A DNA stretch of 64,000 nt from Sphingobium sp. TKS (GCF_001563265.1 NZ_CP005083.1:2111001-2175000); one strand, 5' to 3'. Positions 9,155 through 20,959 are shown, counted from the stretch's first letter. The notes: generated by a model from the letters alone, not told the origin. Numbers and translations: made by a program.

Positions 9155-9478
9155 ATGACGCATGAATATGACGATCCCATCAAACTGGAGGCGCTGGCCG
9201 AGGCGGCGCGGCACGTCGAGAGGCGATATCGCACCGGAGCAACCGACCTAGACGACCTCGTGCGCCGGACCGTTCATGAACGCTTTTGTTCATGCGTCGC
9301 TTCGTCCGACCGAACGGACAATGCCACGATCCTCAACGCGCTCATTGCCGATGTTGCCGCGCGCGTCGAGATCCTGCTTGCCGCCGACAGGCCGATCGAC
9401 CCGATCGACGAGGCGTCGATCGAATCCTTTCCGGCGAGCGATCCGCCGGCCTGGATTGGCAGGAACGAGCGGGACTGA
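9155..9478 (+). CDS. Hypothetical protein with C-terminal ESFPASDPPAW motif
   Basis: A 107-residue soluble, largely helical protein. The C-terminus carries DEASIESFPASDPPAW, a short motif I recall from many small proteobacterial proteins of unknown function. An AGGAG site lies 8 bases before the ATG. It stands alone, with no partner gene to suggest a role. Confidence 0.65.
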   Translation: MTHEYDDPIKLEALAEAARHVERRYRTGATDLDDLVRRTVHERFCSCVASSDRTDNATILNALIADVAARVEILLAADRPIDPIDEASIESFPASDPPAWIGRNERD

Positions 9479-9586
9479 TCACCACCCATATCGGCGCAGC
9501 AGGCCATACCTGCGGAAATGAGGCAGGTGGCAAAAACGCGGTCCCGTGCGCCTGCCGCGATCGGCTATGCGCCGGCGTGGAACTCG

Positions 9587-10063
9587 CTATGCCGGCAGCC
9601 ATCCGTGGCTGCCGGCAACGGCGCCAAAGATCGTCAGAAGACTGAGCACGAGCAGCAGCTTGTGAACACGATGAAGGGCCGCGAAAGCCCGCTCGGGATC
9701 TCGTTGCGCCCATGCCGGAAAAGCGCGCTGGAGGACAAACGGTTCGCCGACGAATAGGACGAAGGCGAACAGTCCCCACACGCCGACCATGGCGTGCATC
9801 CACCAGAAGCCCACATCGGCGAAGCGATCCCAAAGCTCCATCCGCGCGATCATAAACAAGCCGGTCAGGCCTGCGACGACCACCGCCGCCCGCGCCTGCC
9901 AGACGAACCGCCGCTCAAACGCGTGAAAGGCCTTGAGGCGATCTTCTCCGAGATCGCCACGCCGCACGGCGGGCAACGCGACCGTCGTCGCCATCGACAC
10001 GCCGCCGATCCAGACCACGACGGCGAGCACGTGCAGCGCACGGGCCAAGGCGAGTTCATCCAT
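9587..10063 (-). CDS. CopD-like integral membrane protein
   Basis: A 158-residue membrane protein with four hydrophobic segments. The first contains ALHVLAVVVWIGGVSM, the helix typical of the CopD/copper-resistance-D and related heme-copper membrane families. Histidines fall within or near helices (HVLAV, HAFERRF, HAMVG, HRVHK), so heme or copper binding is possible. The ATG at 10063 has an AAGGGA site; an upstream in-frame ATG at 10093 is weaker. A perfect 14-bp palindrome lies about 55-67 bases upstream, so the local Crp/Fnr protein may control it. Confidence 0.7.
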   Translation of the reverse strand: MDELALARALHVLAVVVWIGGVSMATTVALPAVRRGDLGEDRLKAFHAFERRFVWQARAAVVVAGLTGLFMIARMELWDRFADVGFWWMHAMVGVWGLFAFVLFVGEPFVLQRAFPAWAQRDPERAFAALHRVHKLLLVLSLLTIFGAVAGSHGWLPA

Positions 10064-10116
10064 GGATCGCATTCCCTTCGATCGATCTGCCATAGACGGC
10101 CGGTGCCGGACGGCGA

Positions 10117-10130
10117 TTGCGCTGGCGCAA
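10117..10130. promoter_or_regulatory. Crp/Fnr-type operator, copy 1 (TTGCGCTGGCGCAA)
   Basis: A perfect 14-bp palindrome, TTGCG-CTGG-CGCAA, lies upstream of the CopD-like gene. The spacing (5-4-5) is that of Fnr/Dnr-type sites (TTGAT-N4-ATCAA) with a changed half-site. An identical copy sits 2.8 kb away beside the Crp/Fnr gene. Exact identity over 14 bases makes chance unlikely. Confidence 0.6.
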
Positions 10131-10149
10131 GCTGCCCGCGCCTGAAGAT

Positions 10150-10596
10150 CTATCGCGCCAGTTGCGCGGCGGCCTCCGGTGTCAGCGCGCCGTCCCGAAC
10201 GAACACGCCCTGGAGCAGCACATCGCCGTCACGAGCAGCCGCCCAATGCTGCCCGCCGACAGCCGGCACGACGATCACGCTGCCCGGACCAAATCGGCGC
10301 TCGGCGGCCTGGTCTACCTTGTCGCCGTCGCCCCAGGACAGCGTGCCCGAAACGACCGTCAGGATTCGTAGCCCGCCCTGTGCGCCGTGCGGCGGCAGGA
10401 ATTGGCCTCTGCCGATGCGCAGGACGAAGGTCAACGGCCGTCCTTCCTTGTCGACGGCCAGGATCGCGCGCCGGGCGACCTCATGCACGGTCTCGTTGCG
10501 AAGCCGGTCGATGTCGAGCTGTGTGGACCGCGCCGACGCGCCGGCCGGCAGTGCTACGGCTGCGATTATCGCGAGCAGGACAGGACGATAGCTCAT
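10150..10596 (-). CDS. Secreted cupin-domain protein
   Basis: A 148-residue protein with an N-terminal signal peptide (hydrophobic core then AGASARS), so it is probably periplasmic. The rest is a single cupin: a glycine/proline-rich strand pattern with RGQFLPPHGAQGG, a VVSGTLSWGDGD turn and FGPGSVIVVPAVGGQHW. The histidines in LPPHG and GQHW are candidate metal ligands. GGAGG lies 5 bases before the second of two tandem ATGs. It follows the receptor gene by about 23 bases and probably shares its transcript. Confidence 0.75.
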   Translation of the reverse strand: MSYRPVLLAIIAAVALPAGASARSTQLDIDRLRNETVHEVARRAILAVDKEGRPLTFVLRIGRGQFLPPHGAQGGLRILTVVSGTLSWGDGDKVDQAAERRFGPGSVIVVPAVGGQHWAAARDGDVLLQGVFVRDGALTPEAAAQLAR

Positions 10597-10619
10597 CATT
10601 ACCTCCAATGTTGGTGGAT

Positions 10620-12869
10620 CTAAAAACGGACGGTCACGCCGCCGCCGAAGCTGCGGCCGTCACCGGGAAGAAAGACGGCCTGGTCGGGCCGCGCATGATC
10701 GACGATCAGCGACGAGGAGGCGTAGGTCTTGTCGAAGAGATTGGTGATCTCGGCGAACAGCGAGAGCCTGTCGCTGATCCGATACGTGCCGCGCAGGTCG
10801 GCGATCGCATATGGGTCATTGTAAAGCGTGCCCAGATTGTCGACCGGCGTCTTTTCCGGCACCCAACGCAGAGCTGCCTCCAGGGCCAGACCTTCGAGCG
10901 GCCGATAGGCGAGCGTCGCGTGGACCCAATGCCGCGGCGCGCCTGCGAGCCGATTGTCGCCGCGCAGCGCATCGTCGCGGAACCGGAAGTCCTGAAAGGT
11001 GTAGACGATTCTGCCCGTGAGCGCCGGGGCGATTCGCGCGGTGACGCCGAGTTCAACACCGAAATGGCGCGTGCGCGGCGCATTGACCGCGCCCAACGAC
11101 GTGCCTGACGCATCGCGCAGGCTGAGGAGCTCGTTTCTGACCCAGCTATAGTAGAGGACGCCATCCCAGGACAGGACGCCGGCATCACCGCGCCAGCCCG
11201 CCTCCAGCGTCGTTGCGCGCTGCGCCTTGAGGTCCGGCGTGACGAACACGGCCGCAGGCATTGCCGGATTGGCCGGGTTGGGTCGGCCCGCGCTGCTGTT
11301 CGGCGTGCCGTTTACGGTCGCGAACAGATCGTCATGAGTCGGCGGCTCGAAGCTGCGGCTGATTGCCGCGAACAGCGTCTGGTGTTCCGCCGCACGCCAG
11401 CTGATACCGAGCGCCGGGCTCCAGCCTTCATAATCGCGCGCATAGCTTGAGCTGACCGTGGGCACGGCACCTCCCGGCAGCGCCATCGTTGGATTGGCCG
11501 GGGCGTAGGCGGCGGTTGGGCGCGCAGGGAGAGCATAACGGTCGACATTGTCGCGGGTCGCACGCGACCATGCGAGCGAGGGCGACAGCGTGATCCGGTC
11601 GCCCAGCGGGATGTTGAAAGCCGCATTGAGCGCAAGCGTATCGGCCTTCAGCCGGTTGTTGCCGAATTGTGCGCCACGGCGTCCCGACAGATTGAGATAT
11701 TGATCCCGGTCGGCGGAGCCATTCACATACTGGCCCGTGGCCTCGAACAGGGGCAGGGGCCGCGACCCATCCGGCTTATAGGCGTAGCGCAGCACCGCTG
11801 TGGCGTCGTGCCCGTCGGTTACGCGCACGCCGGCGGAGATCGGAAAGCGGAAGCTGTCGTCGGTCTGCGTGTAGCCGACCGCAAGATCGACGATATGCGA
11901 ACCAAATGAACCGGTAGCGCGGGCACCGATCAGGAGCTGGCTGGGTTCGCGGCGCGGCCGGTCCCGCACCACATTGGGACCCGGATTGATCGGACCGCCA
12001 GGCGTCACCGTCGGCCCGGCGAACACCGAGCGCGGATTGCTTTCGAGCAGATCGCGGGTCAGCGGCCCTGCGACATCGAACCCAAGATCCGTGTAGCGTG
12101 CAAAGGCGCGGAGCGTGAATGCGTCGGAGAGGCGGAAACCGAGATTGCCGCCAACGCTTGTCCGCTCCGACTTGTTGTAGACGCGAAAGCCGTCCCGATG
12201 GCTGACGTCGCCGTGGAGCAGCATATCGAAGCCATCGCGGGACAGACCGTATTCCGCGAGTCCGCCAATCTGGTCAAAGCTGCCGCCGCTGAGATTGAGC
12301 TTTACGCCGGGCGAACTCCGTCCTGTCGGCGACATGAGGTTGAGCGCTCCGCCCAACACGGTCGCTCCGAGCCGGTTGGCCGTGTAGCCGCGATAGATCT
12401 CAATTGCGTCCGCGCTCCCCGGATTGGCGAAGCCGACGACATAGGATCCGTCGGCCCGGTTGAGCGGCAGTCCATCCTGCAACACCAGCACACCGCGCTC
12501 GACGGGATTCTGTTGTAGTCCCGAGCCCCGGATCTGGATACGCGGCTGATCGTTGCCCCCGAAGAAGTCCTGAACCACCACACCCGGAACGTCGGCCAGC
12601 GCACGCGAAATCGTCAGGTTGGCGGTAGCAGGCATGCTCTCGGCGGTGACGACCGCCGTGCCACCCGCGGTCGCACCTAGCCGAGGTGCGATGACATCCC
12701 GCGGCGCCGTCACGACGATCTCGGCGCCAGTGCTGCCAGGCGTCGCGGATTGCGCCAGCGCAGCCTGGGGCACGGCACCGGCGACGAGCATGGCGAGCCC
12801 CGCCGAGGGCATTCTGGAGTGACCGCCTTCGGTGCGCCGCGGCACCGATCGGACAAGGCCGATAGGCAT
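10620..12869 (-). CDS. TonB-dependent outer-membrane receptor
   Basis: A 749-residue receptor. A signal peptide ends near PQAALAQ (about residue 40); a TonB-box-like EIVVTAP follows, then a plug domain (about 60-175, with RIQIRGSGLQQNP and VLQDGLPLN) and a 22-strand barrel ending in the aromatic terminal F. This type imports iron-siderophore, heme, copper or other scarce ligands with TonB energy. The ligand cannot be read from sequence. Its divergent partner is a Crp/Fnr regulator, and the shared gap contains a palindromic operator. Confidence 0.9.
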   Translation of the reverse strand: MPIGLVRSVPRRTEGGHSRMPSAGLAMLVAGAVPQAALAQSATPGSTGAEIVVTAPRDVIAPRLGATAGGTAVVTAESMPATANLTISRALADVPGVVVQDFFGGNDQPRIQIRGSGLQQNPVERGVLVLQDGLPLNRADGSYVVGFANPGSADAIEIYRGYTANRLGATVLGGALNLMSPTGRSSPGVKLNLSGGSFDQIGGLAEYGLSRDGFDMLLHGDVSHRDGFRVYNKSERTSVGGNLGFRLSDAFTLRAFARYTDLGFDVAGPLTRDLLESNPRSVFAGPTVTPGGPINPGPNVVRDRPRREPSQLLIGARATGSFGSHIVDLAVGYTQTDDSFRFPISAGVRVTDGHDATAVLRYAYKPDGSRPLPLFEATGQYVNGSADRDQYLNLSGRRGAQFGNNRLKADTLALNAAFNIPLGDRITLSPSLAWSRATRDNVDRYALPARPTAAYAPANPTMALPGGAVPTVSSSYARDYEGWSPALGISWRAAEHQTLFAAISRSFEPPTHDDLFATVNGTPNSSAGRPNPANPAMPAAVFVTPDLKAQRATTLEAGWRGDAGVLSWDGVLYYSWVRNELLSLRDASGTSLGAVNAPRTRHFGVELGVTARIAPALTGRIVYTFQDFRFRDDALRGDNRLAGAPRHWVHATLAYRPLEGLALEAALRWVPEKTPVDNLGTLYNDPYAIADLRGTYRISDRLSLFAEITNLFDKTYASSSLIVDHARPDQAVFLPGDGRSFGGGVTVRF

Positions 12870-12935
12870 GTTGCTTGCCCCCTGGATATGCTATTGCGAG
12901 GCGTTTGCGAATAACATGCCCGATCAATGCCGGAT

Positions 12936-12949
12936 TTGCGCTGGCGCAA
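12936..12949. promoter_or_regulatory. Crp/Fnr-type operator, copy 2 (TTGCGCTGGCGCAA)
   Basis: This is the same 14-bp palindrome as at 10117-10130, here in the gap between the TonB receptor (minus) and the Crp/Fnr gene (plus). Its position suits control of both the receptor and the regulator itself. Confidence 0.6.
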
Positions 12950-13004
12950 CGGATGGCCAGAATATCTTCATGGGTGAGGACTATCGTTGACGGAGCGACA
13001 ACGA

Positions 13005-13796
13005 ATGCAGGCTTTTACTTCGATGAACGGCAAGGCGGCGCTTCTGCGGCTCGAGGAGCTTGAGCTTTTCCGTTCGCTACCCGATGCGGCTCTTACAACG
13101 GTTCGCGCGGCGATGCAGGTTGATCGGGTCGCGAGCGGCAGCGTTGTCTTCGAGCAGGGGGAGCGTGCAAGCCGCGCCTTCGCGCTCGGCTCCGGCAGCA
13201 TCCGCATTTCGCAGACCGGTCAGGAAGGTGGCCAGGCGATCGTTCGCTTCATCGCGCCGGGTGAGATGTTCGGTACCGTTCCGCTGTTCACCGACCATCT
13301 CTTCCCTGCGAATGCGATCACGGCGGAGAGCTCGGTCATCCTCAGCTGGAGCGAGCAGGGCCTTGTGGACCTGATGACGTCATATCCGGCCATCGCTCTC
13401 AATGTCATTCATGTGCTCGGAACCCGGCTCGGAGAGGCTCAGGAGCGCATGCGCGAGCTCGCGACGTTGCGCGCCGAGCAGCGTCTGGCGCAGGCTATTC
13501 TCAGACTTGCCGCACAAGCGGGATCAAACTGTCCCGAGGGTACGGCGATCACCATTCCGTTGCGGCGCAAGGATATCGCGGAATATGCGGGCACGACATT
13601 ATACACGGCCAGTCGGACGCTCGCGACATGGGAGAAGGCAGGCGTCCTCACCAGCAGAGGGCAGTATATCACTGTTTGTCAACGGCGGAGCAAAAGTCGG
13701 CCATTCGGCGGCGTAAAACCAGGCCATCGTGTTACATGTCGGGGGGAGTGGCGTGAGGGCGTAGCCCGAGGGCCACTCCCCCCGGCATTGATGTAA
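13005..13796 (+). CDS. Crp/Fnr-family regulator with IS-derived C-terminus
   Basis: A cyclic-nucleotide-binding-like sensor domain (about 10-130) is followed by a Crp-type winged helix (about 165-222; RKDIAEYAGTTLYTASRTLATWEKAG). The N-terminus has no cysteine cluster, so an Fnr-type [4Fe-4S] sensor is excluded. The recognition helix keeps the S-R pair of Fnr but has Tyr where Fnr has its contact Glu. Native coding seems to end near 13676; after that the frame reads about 40 residues of IS21 terminus. The DNA-binding domain is essentially complete, so activity may remain. The ATG at 13005 has a GGAG site; TTG at 12987 is the alternative. Confidence 0.85.
   Translation: MQAFTSMNGKAALLRLEELELFRSLPDAALTTVRAAMQVDRVASGSVVFEQGERASRAFALGSGSIRISQTGQEGGQAIVRFIAPGEMFGTVPLFTDHLFPANAITAESSVILSWSEQGLVDLMTSYPAIALNVIHVLGTRLGEAQERMRELATLRAEQRLAQAILRLAAQAGSNCPEGTAITIPLRRKDIAEYAGTTLYTASRTLATWEKAGVLTSRGQYITVCQRRSKSRPFGGVKPGHRVTCRGEWREGVARGPLPPALM
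13741..13783. terminator. Strong hairpin at the IS21 left end
   Basis: A perfect 12-bp stem, GGGGGGAGTGGC with GCCACTCCCCCC, encloses a 19-base loop just beyond the istB stop. It has no clear U-run on either strand. It could end transcription of istB or block read-through from the Crp gene into the element. Confidence 0.5.
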
Positions 13797-13799
13797 TTT

Positions 13800-14567
13800 T
13801 CAGGGTCTGGTTTTGGCCTTGCGGGCCCGGCTGTGCGCGAGGCGATAGCTTTCGCCGTTCATCTCGAGGATGCTGACGTGATGGGTCAGGCGATCGAGGA
13901 GCGCGCCTGTGAGACGCTCAGATCCGAAGGTTTCGGTCCATTCGTCGAAGGGCAGGTTGCTGGTGATGAAGGTGGAGCCGCGTTCGTAACGCTGGGAGAT
14001 CAGCTCGAACAGCAGTTCCGCGCCGGTCTTGGAGAGCGGCACAAAGCCCAGTTCGTCGATGATGAGCAGCTTGTATCCGGCCATCTGCTTCTGGAAGCGC
14101 AGAAGACGGCGCTCGTCGCGGGCCTCCATCATTTCGCTGACCAGCGCTGCCGCGGTGGTGAAGCCCACCGACAGTCCTTTCTGGCATGCTGCCAGTCCGA
14201 GCCCCAACGCTACGTGCGTCTTTCCGGTGCCTGATGGCCCCAGAGCGATGGCGTTCTCACGCCGCTCGATCCACTCGCAGCGCGCCATCTCGAGCACCTG
14301 CATCTTGTTGAGCCTGGGGATGGCGGCGAAGTCGAAGCTGTCGAGGCTTTTGACGGCGGGGAAGCGCGCGGCCTTGATGCGCCGCTCGACCATGCGACGC
14401 TCCCTGTCGATCATTTCCATCTCGACGAGGCGGGCGAGGAAGCGGATATGATCGACGCCTTCAGCGGCACATTGCCGCGCGAGCTTGTGATGCTCACGCA
14501 GGCACGTAGGCAGCTTGAGCGCCTTGAGATGGTGAGCGAGAAGGATCTCCGGGGCCTGATCGCTCAT
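13800..14567 (-). CDS. istB: IS21 helper ATPase IstB
   Basis: A 255-residue AAA+ ATPase of the IS21 IstB/DnaA-like type. It has a Walker A LGPSGTGKTHVAL (about 104-111), a Walker B LLIIDELGF, and the C-terminal NGESYRLAHS motif of the family. IstB recruits target DNA and activates the IstA transposase. The ATG overlaps the end of istA by 4 bases, as in other IS21 elements. Confidence 0.93.
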   Translation of the reverse strand: MSDQAPEILLAHHLKALKLPTCLREHHKLARQCAAEGVDHIRFLARLVEMEMIDRERRMVERRIKAARFPAVKSLDSFDFAAIPRLNKMQVLEMARCEWIERRENAIALGPSGTGKTHVALGLGLAACQKGLSVGFTTAAALVSEMMEARDERRLLRFQKQMAGYKLLIIDELGFVPLSKTGAELLFELISQRYERGSTFITSNLPFDEWTETFGSERLTGALLDRLTHHVSILEMNGESYRLAHSRARKAKTRP

Positions 14568-16072
14568 GCGGCCTCCTGCCGGTCGGAGAGCAGGCTCAGA
14601 TAGGCTCTGGCAAAGGTCTTCTCGACCGTGGTGCGTGGCAGGAAGGGATAGACGTCCAGGTCCAGCCTGGGCGGTACGCGTTCGATCCGGCACAGGACGA
14701 GGTGCTTGACGGCATCGAAGCCGATGGCGCCAAGATCGATGGCCTGTTCGACCGCCGCCTGGAGATCGGCGAGGGTGAACGTTTCCAGCAGGCGCAGTAC
14801 CTGCACATATTCGCGCCTGCCATGTTTGTGCATGCGCCCTTCCATCAACCGCTGCAGTGTCGTGAACGCTTCGGGCAGGTCCCAGCCCTGCAAAGGCGCA
14901 GCCTGGTCGAATGCGTTGATCTTCTGCTCGATCAGCGGGAGATAATGGAGCGGGTCGAAGACAACCTCCTCGCGGGCATAGCAACGAGGATGACGGGCGA
15001 TGACTTCGCTGCGGCAGCCGATCACCACCTCATCGACATAGGCCCTGATCCAGACCTCCTGATGGCCCCAGGCCACCGGAACCGAATAATCGTTGGTCCT
15101 GTAGCGCACCAGGGATTGCGAGGAGACCCGCCCGCCTTTCTGATCGCAGGCCTCGAAGGGTGTAGCGGGCAGAGGCTGCATGGCCGCGAGATCGCGCTGC
15201 AGCCGCTCACCGATCGTCTCGCTCTGCCCGCGCACCTTGTCCTGCTGGCGCTTGCGGCATTGCTCCTCCAGCCACAGGTTGAACGCCTCCCAGGTCGGGA
15301 ACTTCGGGATCGGCACCATGAAGTTGCGCCGGCAATAGCCTACCAGCCCCTCCACATTGCCTTTCTCGTTCCCCTTGCCCGGGCGAGCATAGCGGTCGCG
15401 GATCACGTAATGCGACAGGAAAGCGCTGAACAGCGTGGCACGCTGCCGCGTGCCGTCGGGCAGGATCTTCGCCACAAGGCAGCGATCGTTGTCATAGACG
15501 ATCGAGCGCGGTACCGCGCCGAAAAACGCGAAGGCATGCACGTGTCCGTCCACCCAGGCCTCCGCCACCGCCGCCGGATAGGCCCGCACATAGCAGGCAT
15601 CACTGTGCGGCAGATCGAGCGCGAAGAAGTAGGCCTTCTGCTCCACCCCGCCGATCTCCACCAGCGCTTCCCCGAAATCGGCCTGCGCATCTCCCGCAGG
15701 GTGCGCCAGCGGCACGAACATCTCCCGGCTGCGCTGTTCGCGCTCCCGGATGTAATCCTTGATGATCGTATAGCCGCCGGTGAAACCATGCTCGGTGCGC
15801 AAACGGTCGAATACCCGCTTCGCCGTATGGCGTTGCTTGCGCGGGACACTGCGGTCACCCTCAAGCCATCCATCAATGATCGCCACAAACCCGTCCAGCT
15901 TCGGGCGCTGCGGTACGGACTGGCGCCGGTAACCCGGCGGCGATGAAAACGACAGCATCTTGCGTACCGTATCGCGCGACACATTGAAACGCTTCGCCGC
16001 CGCCCGTTGGCTCATGCCATCCGCGCAAGCCAGACGGACCTGAAGATAAAGTTCCACGCTGTAGATCCCCAC
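14564..16072 (-). CDS. istA: IS21 transposase IstA
   Basis: A 502-residue transposase. An N-terminal helix-turn-helix (about 18-45, SQRAAAKRFNVSRDTVRKML) is followed by an rve/DDE integrase core (about 125-260; AQADFGEALVEIGG with the first Asp, YDNDRCLV with the second) and a C-terminal beta domain. The reading frame is intact, so the element may be active. Confidence 0.93.
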   Translation of the reverse strand: MGIYSVELYLQVRLACADGMSQRAAAKRFNVSRDTVRKMLSFSSPPGYRRQSVPQRPKLDGFVAIIDGWLEGDRSVPRKQRHTAKRVFDRLRTEHGFTGGYTIIKDYIREREQRSREMFVPLAHPAGDAQADFGEALVEIGGVEQKAYFFALDLPHSDACYVRAYPAAVAEAWVDGHVHAFAFFGAVPRSIVYDNDRCLVAKILPDGTRQRATLFSAFLSHYVIRDRYARPGKGNEKGNVEGLVGYCRRNFMVPIPKFPTWEAFNLWLEEQCRKRQQDKVRGQSETIGERLQRDLAAMQPLPATPFEACDQKGGRVSSQSLVRYRTNDYSVPVAWGHQEVWIRAYVDEVVIGCRSEVIARHPRCYAREEVVFDPLHYLPLIEQKINAFDQAAPLQGWDLPEAFTTLQRLMEGRMHKHGRREYVQVLRLLETFTLADLQAAVEQAIDLGAIGFDAVKHLVLCRIERVPPRLDLDVYPFLPRTTVEKTFARAYLSLLSDRQEAA

Positions 16073-16424
16073 ACCTCCCTGACTCGGCAGAAAGGCTTCA
16101 AGGTGGACGACTTTTAAGCCGCCCGCAGCAGGACTATCCCGCCGCTACCGTGGTCGAATATTGCTCCGCCGTTCTCAAGCTGTCTGGATCGGGGTGAGCA
16201 AGGACAACCACATGGCGCGCCCTTCGCTTGTCAGTGCCATCCATCGGAAACGCTCCTCTGGCCAGGTCCCTAGGGGATCCGAACACGGCGCGCGCCTCGG
16301 GAATCTACGCAGTCTCGCCGGAATATACATTGGGAAGCGATGCGCCGCGCAGACTTTCCAAAGGCCGCTGACCGGGGAGGATCATTGCTTTGCGATAATG
16401 GCCATGATCAGGCGTCATCCTGAG

Positions 16425-16766
16425 CTATGACTTCTTTCGAGGCGGGCGTGGTGGGGCCGATCTAGGCCCTCGCGAGCGTCGGACGCCGCGACGCGGCTGC
16501 GCTTCGGCCTGCGCTCGAGCCTCGGCGACGACCTGCCGAAGACCATGCAATTGATCCACGAGGTGAAGCACGATGTCGATGCCCTCGTCGTTTACGCCGA
16601 AATCATGCTTGAGATCGCGAATGAGACGTGCGCGGGCCGCGTCCATATCGGACAGAATGATCGTCGCGGACCGCTGCTCGGCGATAATCCATTCGCGTTC
16701 GATCCACAGTTCCAGCGAACGGAGGTCGATGCCCGAGCGCGCCAGGAATTCGTCCAGATCGATCAT
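16425..16766 (-). CDS. cbpM: Chaperone modulator CbpM
   Basis: A 113-residue protein with a MerR-like helical fold (about 1-90): an N-terminal [22 protein letters not shown], a [21 protein letters not shown] core, and a basic proline-rich tail. CbpM binds the J-domain of CbpA and restrains it. Its ATG overlaps the TGA of cbpA by 4 bases, as expected for partners made together. Confidence 0.85.
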   Translation of the reverse strand: MIDLDEFLARSGIDLRSLELWIEREWIIAEQRSATIILSDMDAARARLIRDLKHDFGVNDEGIDIVLHLVDQLHGLRQVVAEARAQAEAQPRRGVRRSRGPRSAPPRPPRKKS

Positions 16767-17662
16767 CGCCCTGCCTCACGAGGATTGAAGCTCTTTCCGG
16801 CTTCCCAGTTCGAGACGAACTGTTCGAGGTCGGGATCCGCCGGCTTGGGAAGCATGATTCTGAGCTTGACGAACTCATCCCCGCGGCCGCCGCCGGGCAG
16901 GGGCGCGCCCTTGCCCCTCAGGCGCAGCGTGCTGCCGCTGTTTGAGCCTGCGGGGACCGTCATCGTCACATCCCCGGTGGGCGTCGGCACGCGGATTTTG
17001 CCGCCGAGGACCGCTTCGCTCAACGAGATGGGCACCTCGATCGTGATGTCGTCGCCATCGCGGATGAACCGGGGATCCGATCGGACCTCGATCTCAATGA
17101 ACGCGTCTCCAGGGCCGCCCTTGCCGGTGCCCGGCGCGCCTTTGCCTTTTAGCCGCAGGGACTGGCCATCGACGATACCGGCCGGGATCGTCACGTCGAG
17201 CGTGCCGCCGGAAGGGAGGGTGACGCGTTGCGGACCGCCGGTAATGGACTCCACGAAGCTGATCGAAAGACGGTAGTGCAGGTCCTGACCGCGGCGATTG
17301 GCGCGTGCCTGCGTGCTCCGCCGGAACAGATCTGCAAATGGATCATCGCCCGCTGCAAAATCCTCGAAGCCCGCGCTGCTCGCATAACGGCCGAAGTCCG
17401 ATCCGGCATAATCACGATAATATTGCTGCTGAGGCCGCTCGGTACCGGTCTCGTCGATTTCGCCCGCGTCATAGCGCTTGCGTTTCTCGGCGTTGCTCAG
17501 CAGATCGTATGCGCCCGCGACCTTCTTGAACTTCTCCTCGGCCGACGCATCGCCTGGGTTAAGGTCTGGATGGAGTTTCTTCGCGAGCTTGCGATAGGCT
17601 TTCTGGATGTCATCCGCAGTGGCGGACGTCGCGACGCCGAGAACTTCGTATGGATCGCTCAC
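16763..17662 (-). CDS. cbpA: DnaJ-like co-chaperone CbpA
   Basis: A 299-residue type-B J-protein. The J-domain (1-70) has the HPD motif in LHPDLNPG, which stimulates DnaK's ATPase. A G/F-poor linker follows, then two C-terminal substrate-binding beta domains (about 120-285). There is no zinc finger, which separates it from DnaJ. It is transcribed with cbpM, downstream of clpB (163-bp gap), forming a protein-disaggregation module. No dnaK is nearby, so it must use one encoded elsewhere. Confidence 0.92.
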   Translation of the reverse strand: MSDPYEVLGVATSATADDIQKAYRKLAKKLHPDLNPGDASAEEKFKKVAGAYDLLSNAEKRKRYDAGEIDETGTERPQQQYYRDYAGSDFGRYASSAGFEDFAAGDDPFADLFRRSTQARANRRGQDLHYRLSISFVESITGGPQRVTLPSGGTLDVTIPAGIVDGQSLRLKGKGAPGTGKGGPGDAFIEIEVRSDPRFIRDGDDITIEVPISLSEAVLGGKIRVPTPTGDVTMTVPAGSNSGSTLRLRGKGAPLPGGGRGDEFVKLRIMLPKPADPDLEQFVSNWEAGKSFNPREAGR

Positions 17663-17825
17663 CTGTCACCCCTCCCGGCCGCGCCCGTGACGGACCTGGA
17701 AGCTTCGCCAAATTTGGTCGCCATTTTTCTGTCCGGACCGCCGGTTCTATCGGCGCAAGAAACTGTGCGGATGCCGGCGCCGATTGCAAGTCCGGCGTTA
17801 CGGGTACGGCCGTCCACCGCGATAT

Positions 17826-20405
<2,580 letters not shown>

Positions 20406-20959
20406 TGGTTCCTCATATTTCCGTTTGGCAGGCGTACCGATTACCGCTCAGCGCGTTGCCTGGTCTCCGCCCGACCGAATGTTGGCAGAACACCAGCCAG
20501 CACGGCTCAAACGCGGTCGGCACAGGCGCGATTCGCTTGATCGGGAAGCCCGGAATTTCGTGGCATAGCTCGTTTCCCCCATGATCGCGGACCAGGTCCT
20601 CGGCGCTTATCCTTCGATCCCACGGATCGGAATATACGGGATTATCCGGTGCGCGCGGGAAGCGACTGCGGGCCAGCTGACGACGATATCTCCACGCCCA
20701 AGATGGGAGAATGCGATCGCAATCGGCATCGTCCTCTTTCACACCGCCGCGACGTAGGGCCCTTCCGCGATGAGCGATCGGTGGCTGGGCGATCGAGAGC
20801 AAGCGTGACGATTTCGCTATCTACCCGAGTTCGCGATGCGCCGGGAGGGCAACATGACGACCATCCGCCCGCCTCGCAAGCAACGGGGAGACAAATGGCG
20901 AAACCTATCCCTGCGACGATCACCTGCTCATGCAGCGGCTTTAGCCGCCTTGGCGGCGA
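20406..20959. other. Gap upstream of clpB, no supported gene
   Basis: About 550 bases between the clpB start and the end of the NADH dehydrogenase gene. A 129-codon minus-strand frame at 20413-20802 exists, but it has no recognisable family and overlaps the likely clpB promoter. I do not call it. The clpB promoter must lie here. Confidence 0.5.

Larger units (their letters stand above)
13677..16177. mobile_element. IS21-family insertion sequence 1
   Basis: This 2.5-kb element carries istA and istB on the minus strand. Its ends are imperfect 27-bp inverted repeats (22 of 27 matching) starting with TG and sharing the core AACGGCGGAGCAA, at 13677-13703 and 16151-16177. The left end lies inside the Crp/Fnr reading frame. 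I see no clear target duplication (ACTGTT on the left, AGCTGTC on the right), which may mean a deletion or rearrangement after insertion. Confidence 0.85.

Noticed and set aside
8170..9234. Long minus-strand frame of 354 codons
   Set aside because: It is antisense to metB and the small membrane gene for much of its length and has a shadow-like arginine/proline composition.
13005..13676. Oxygen-sensing Fnr with an iron-sulfur cluster
   Set aside because: The required N-terminal cysteines are absent.
13672..16184. Target-site duplication for IS21 element 1
   Set aside because: Flanks ACTGTT and AGCTGTC are only partly alike; not enough to call.
20413..20802. 129-codon minus-strand frame upstream of clpB
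   Set aside because: No family, unlikely composition, and it occupies the clpB promoter region.
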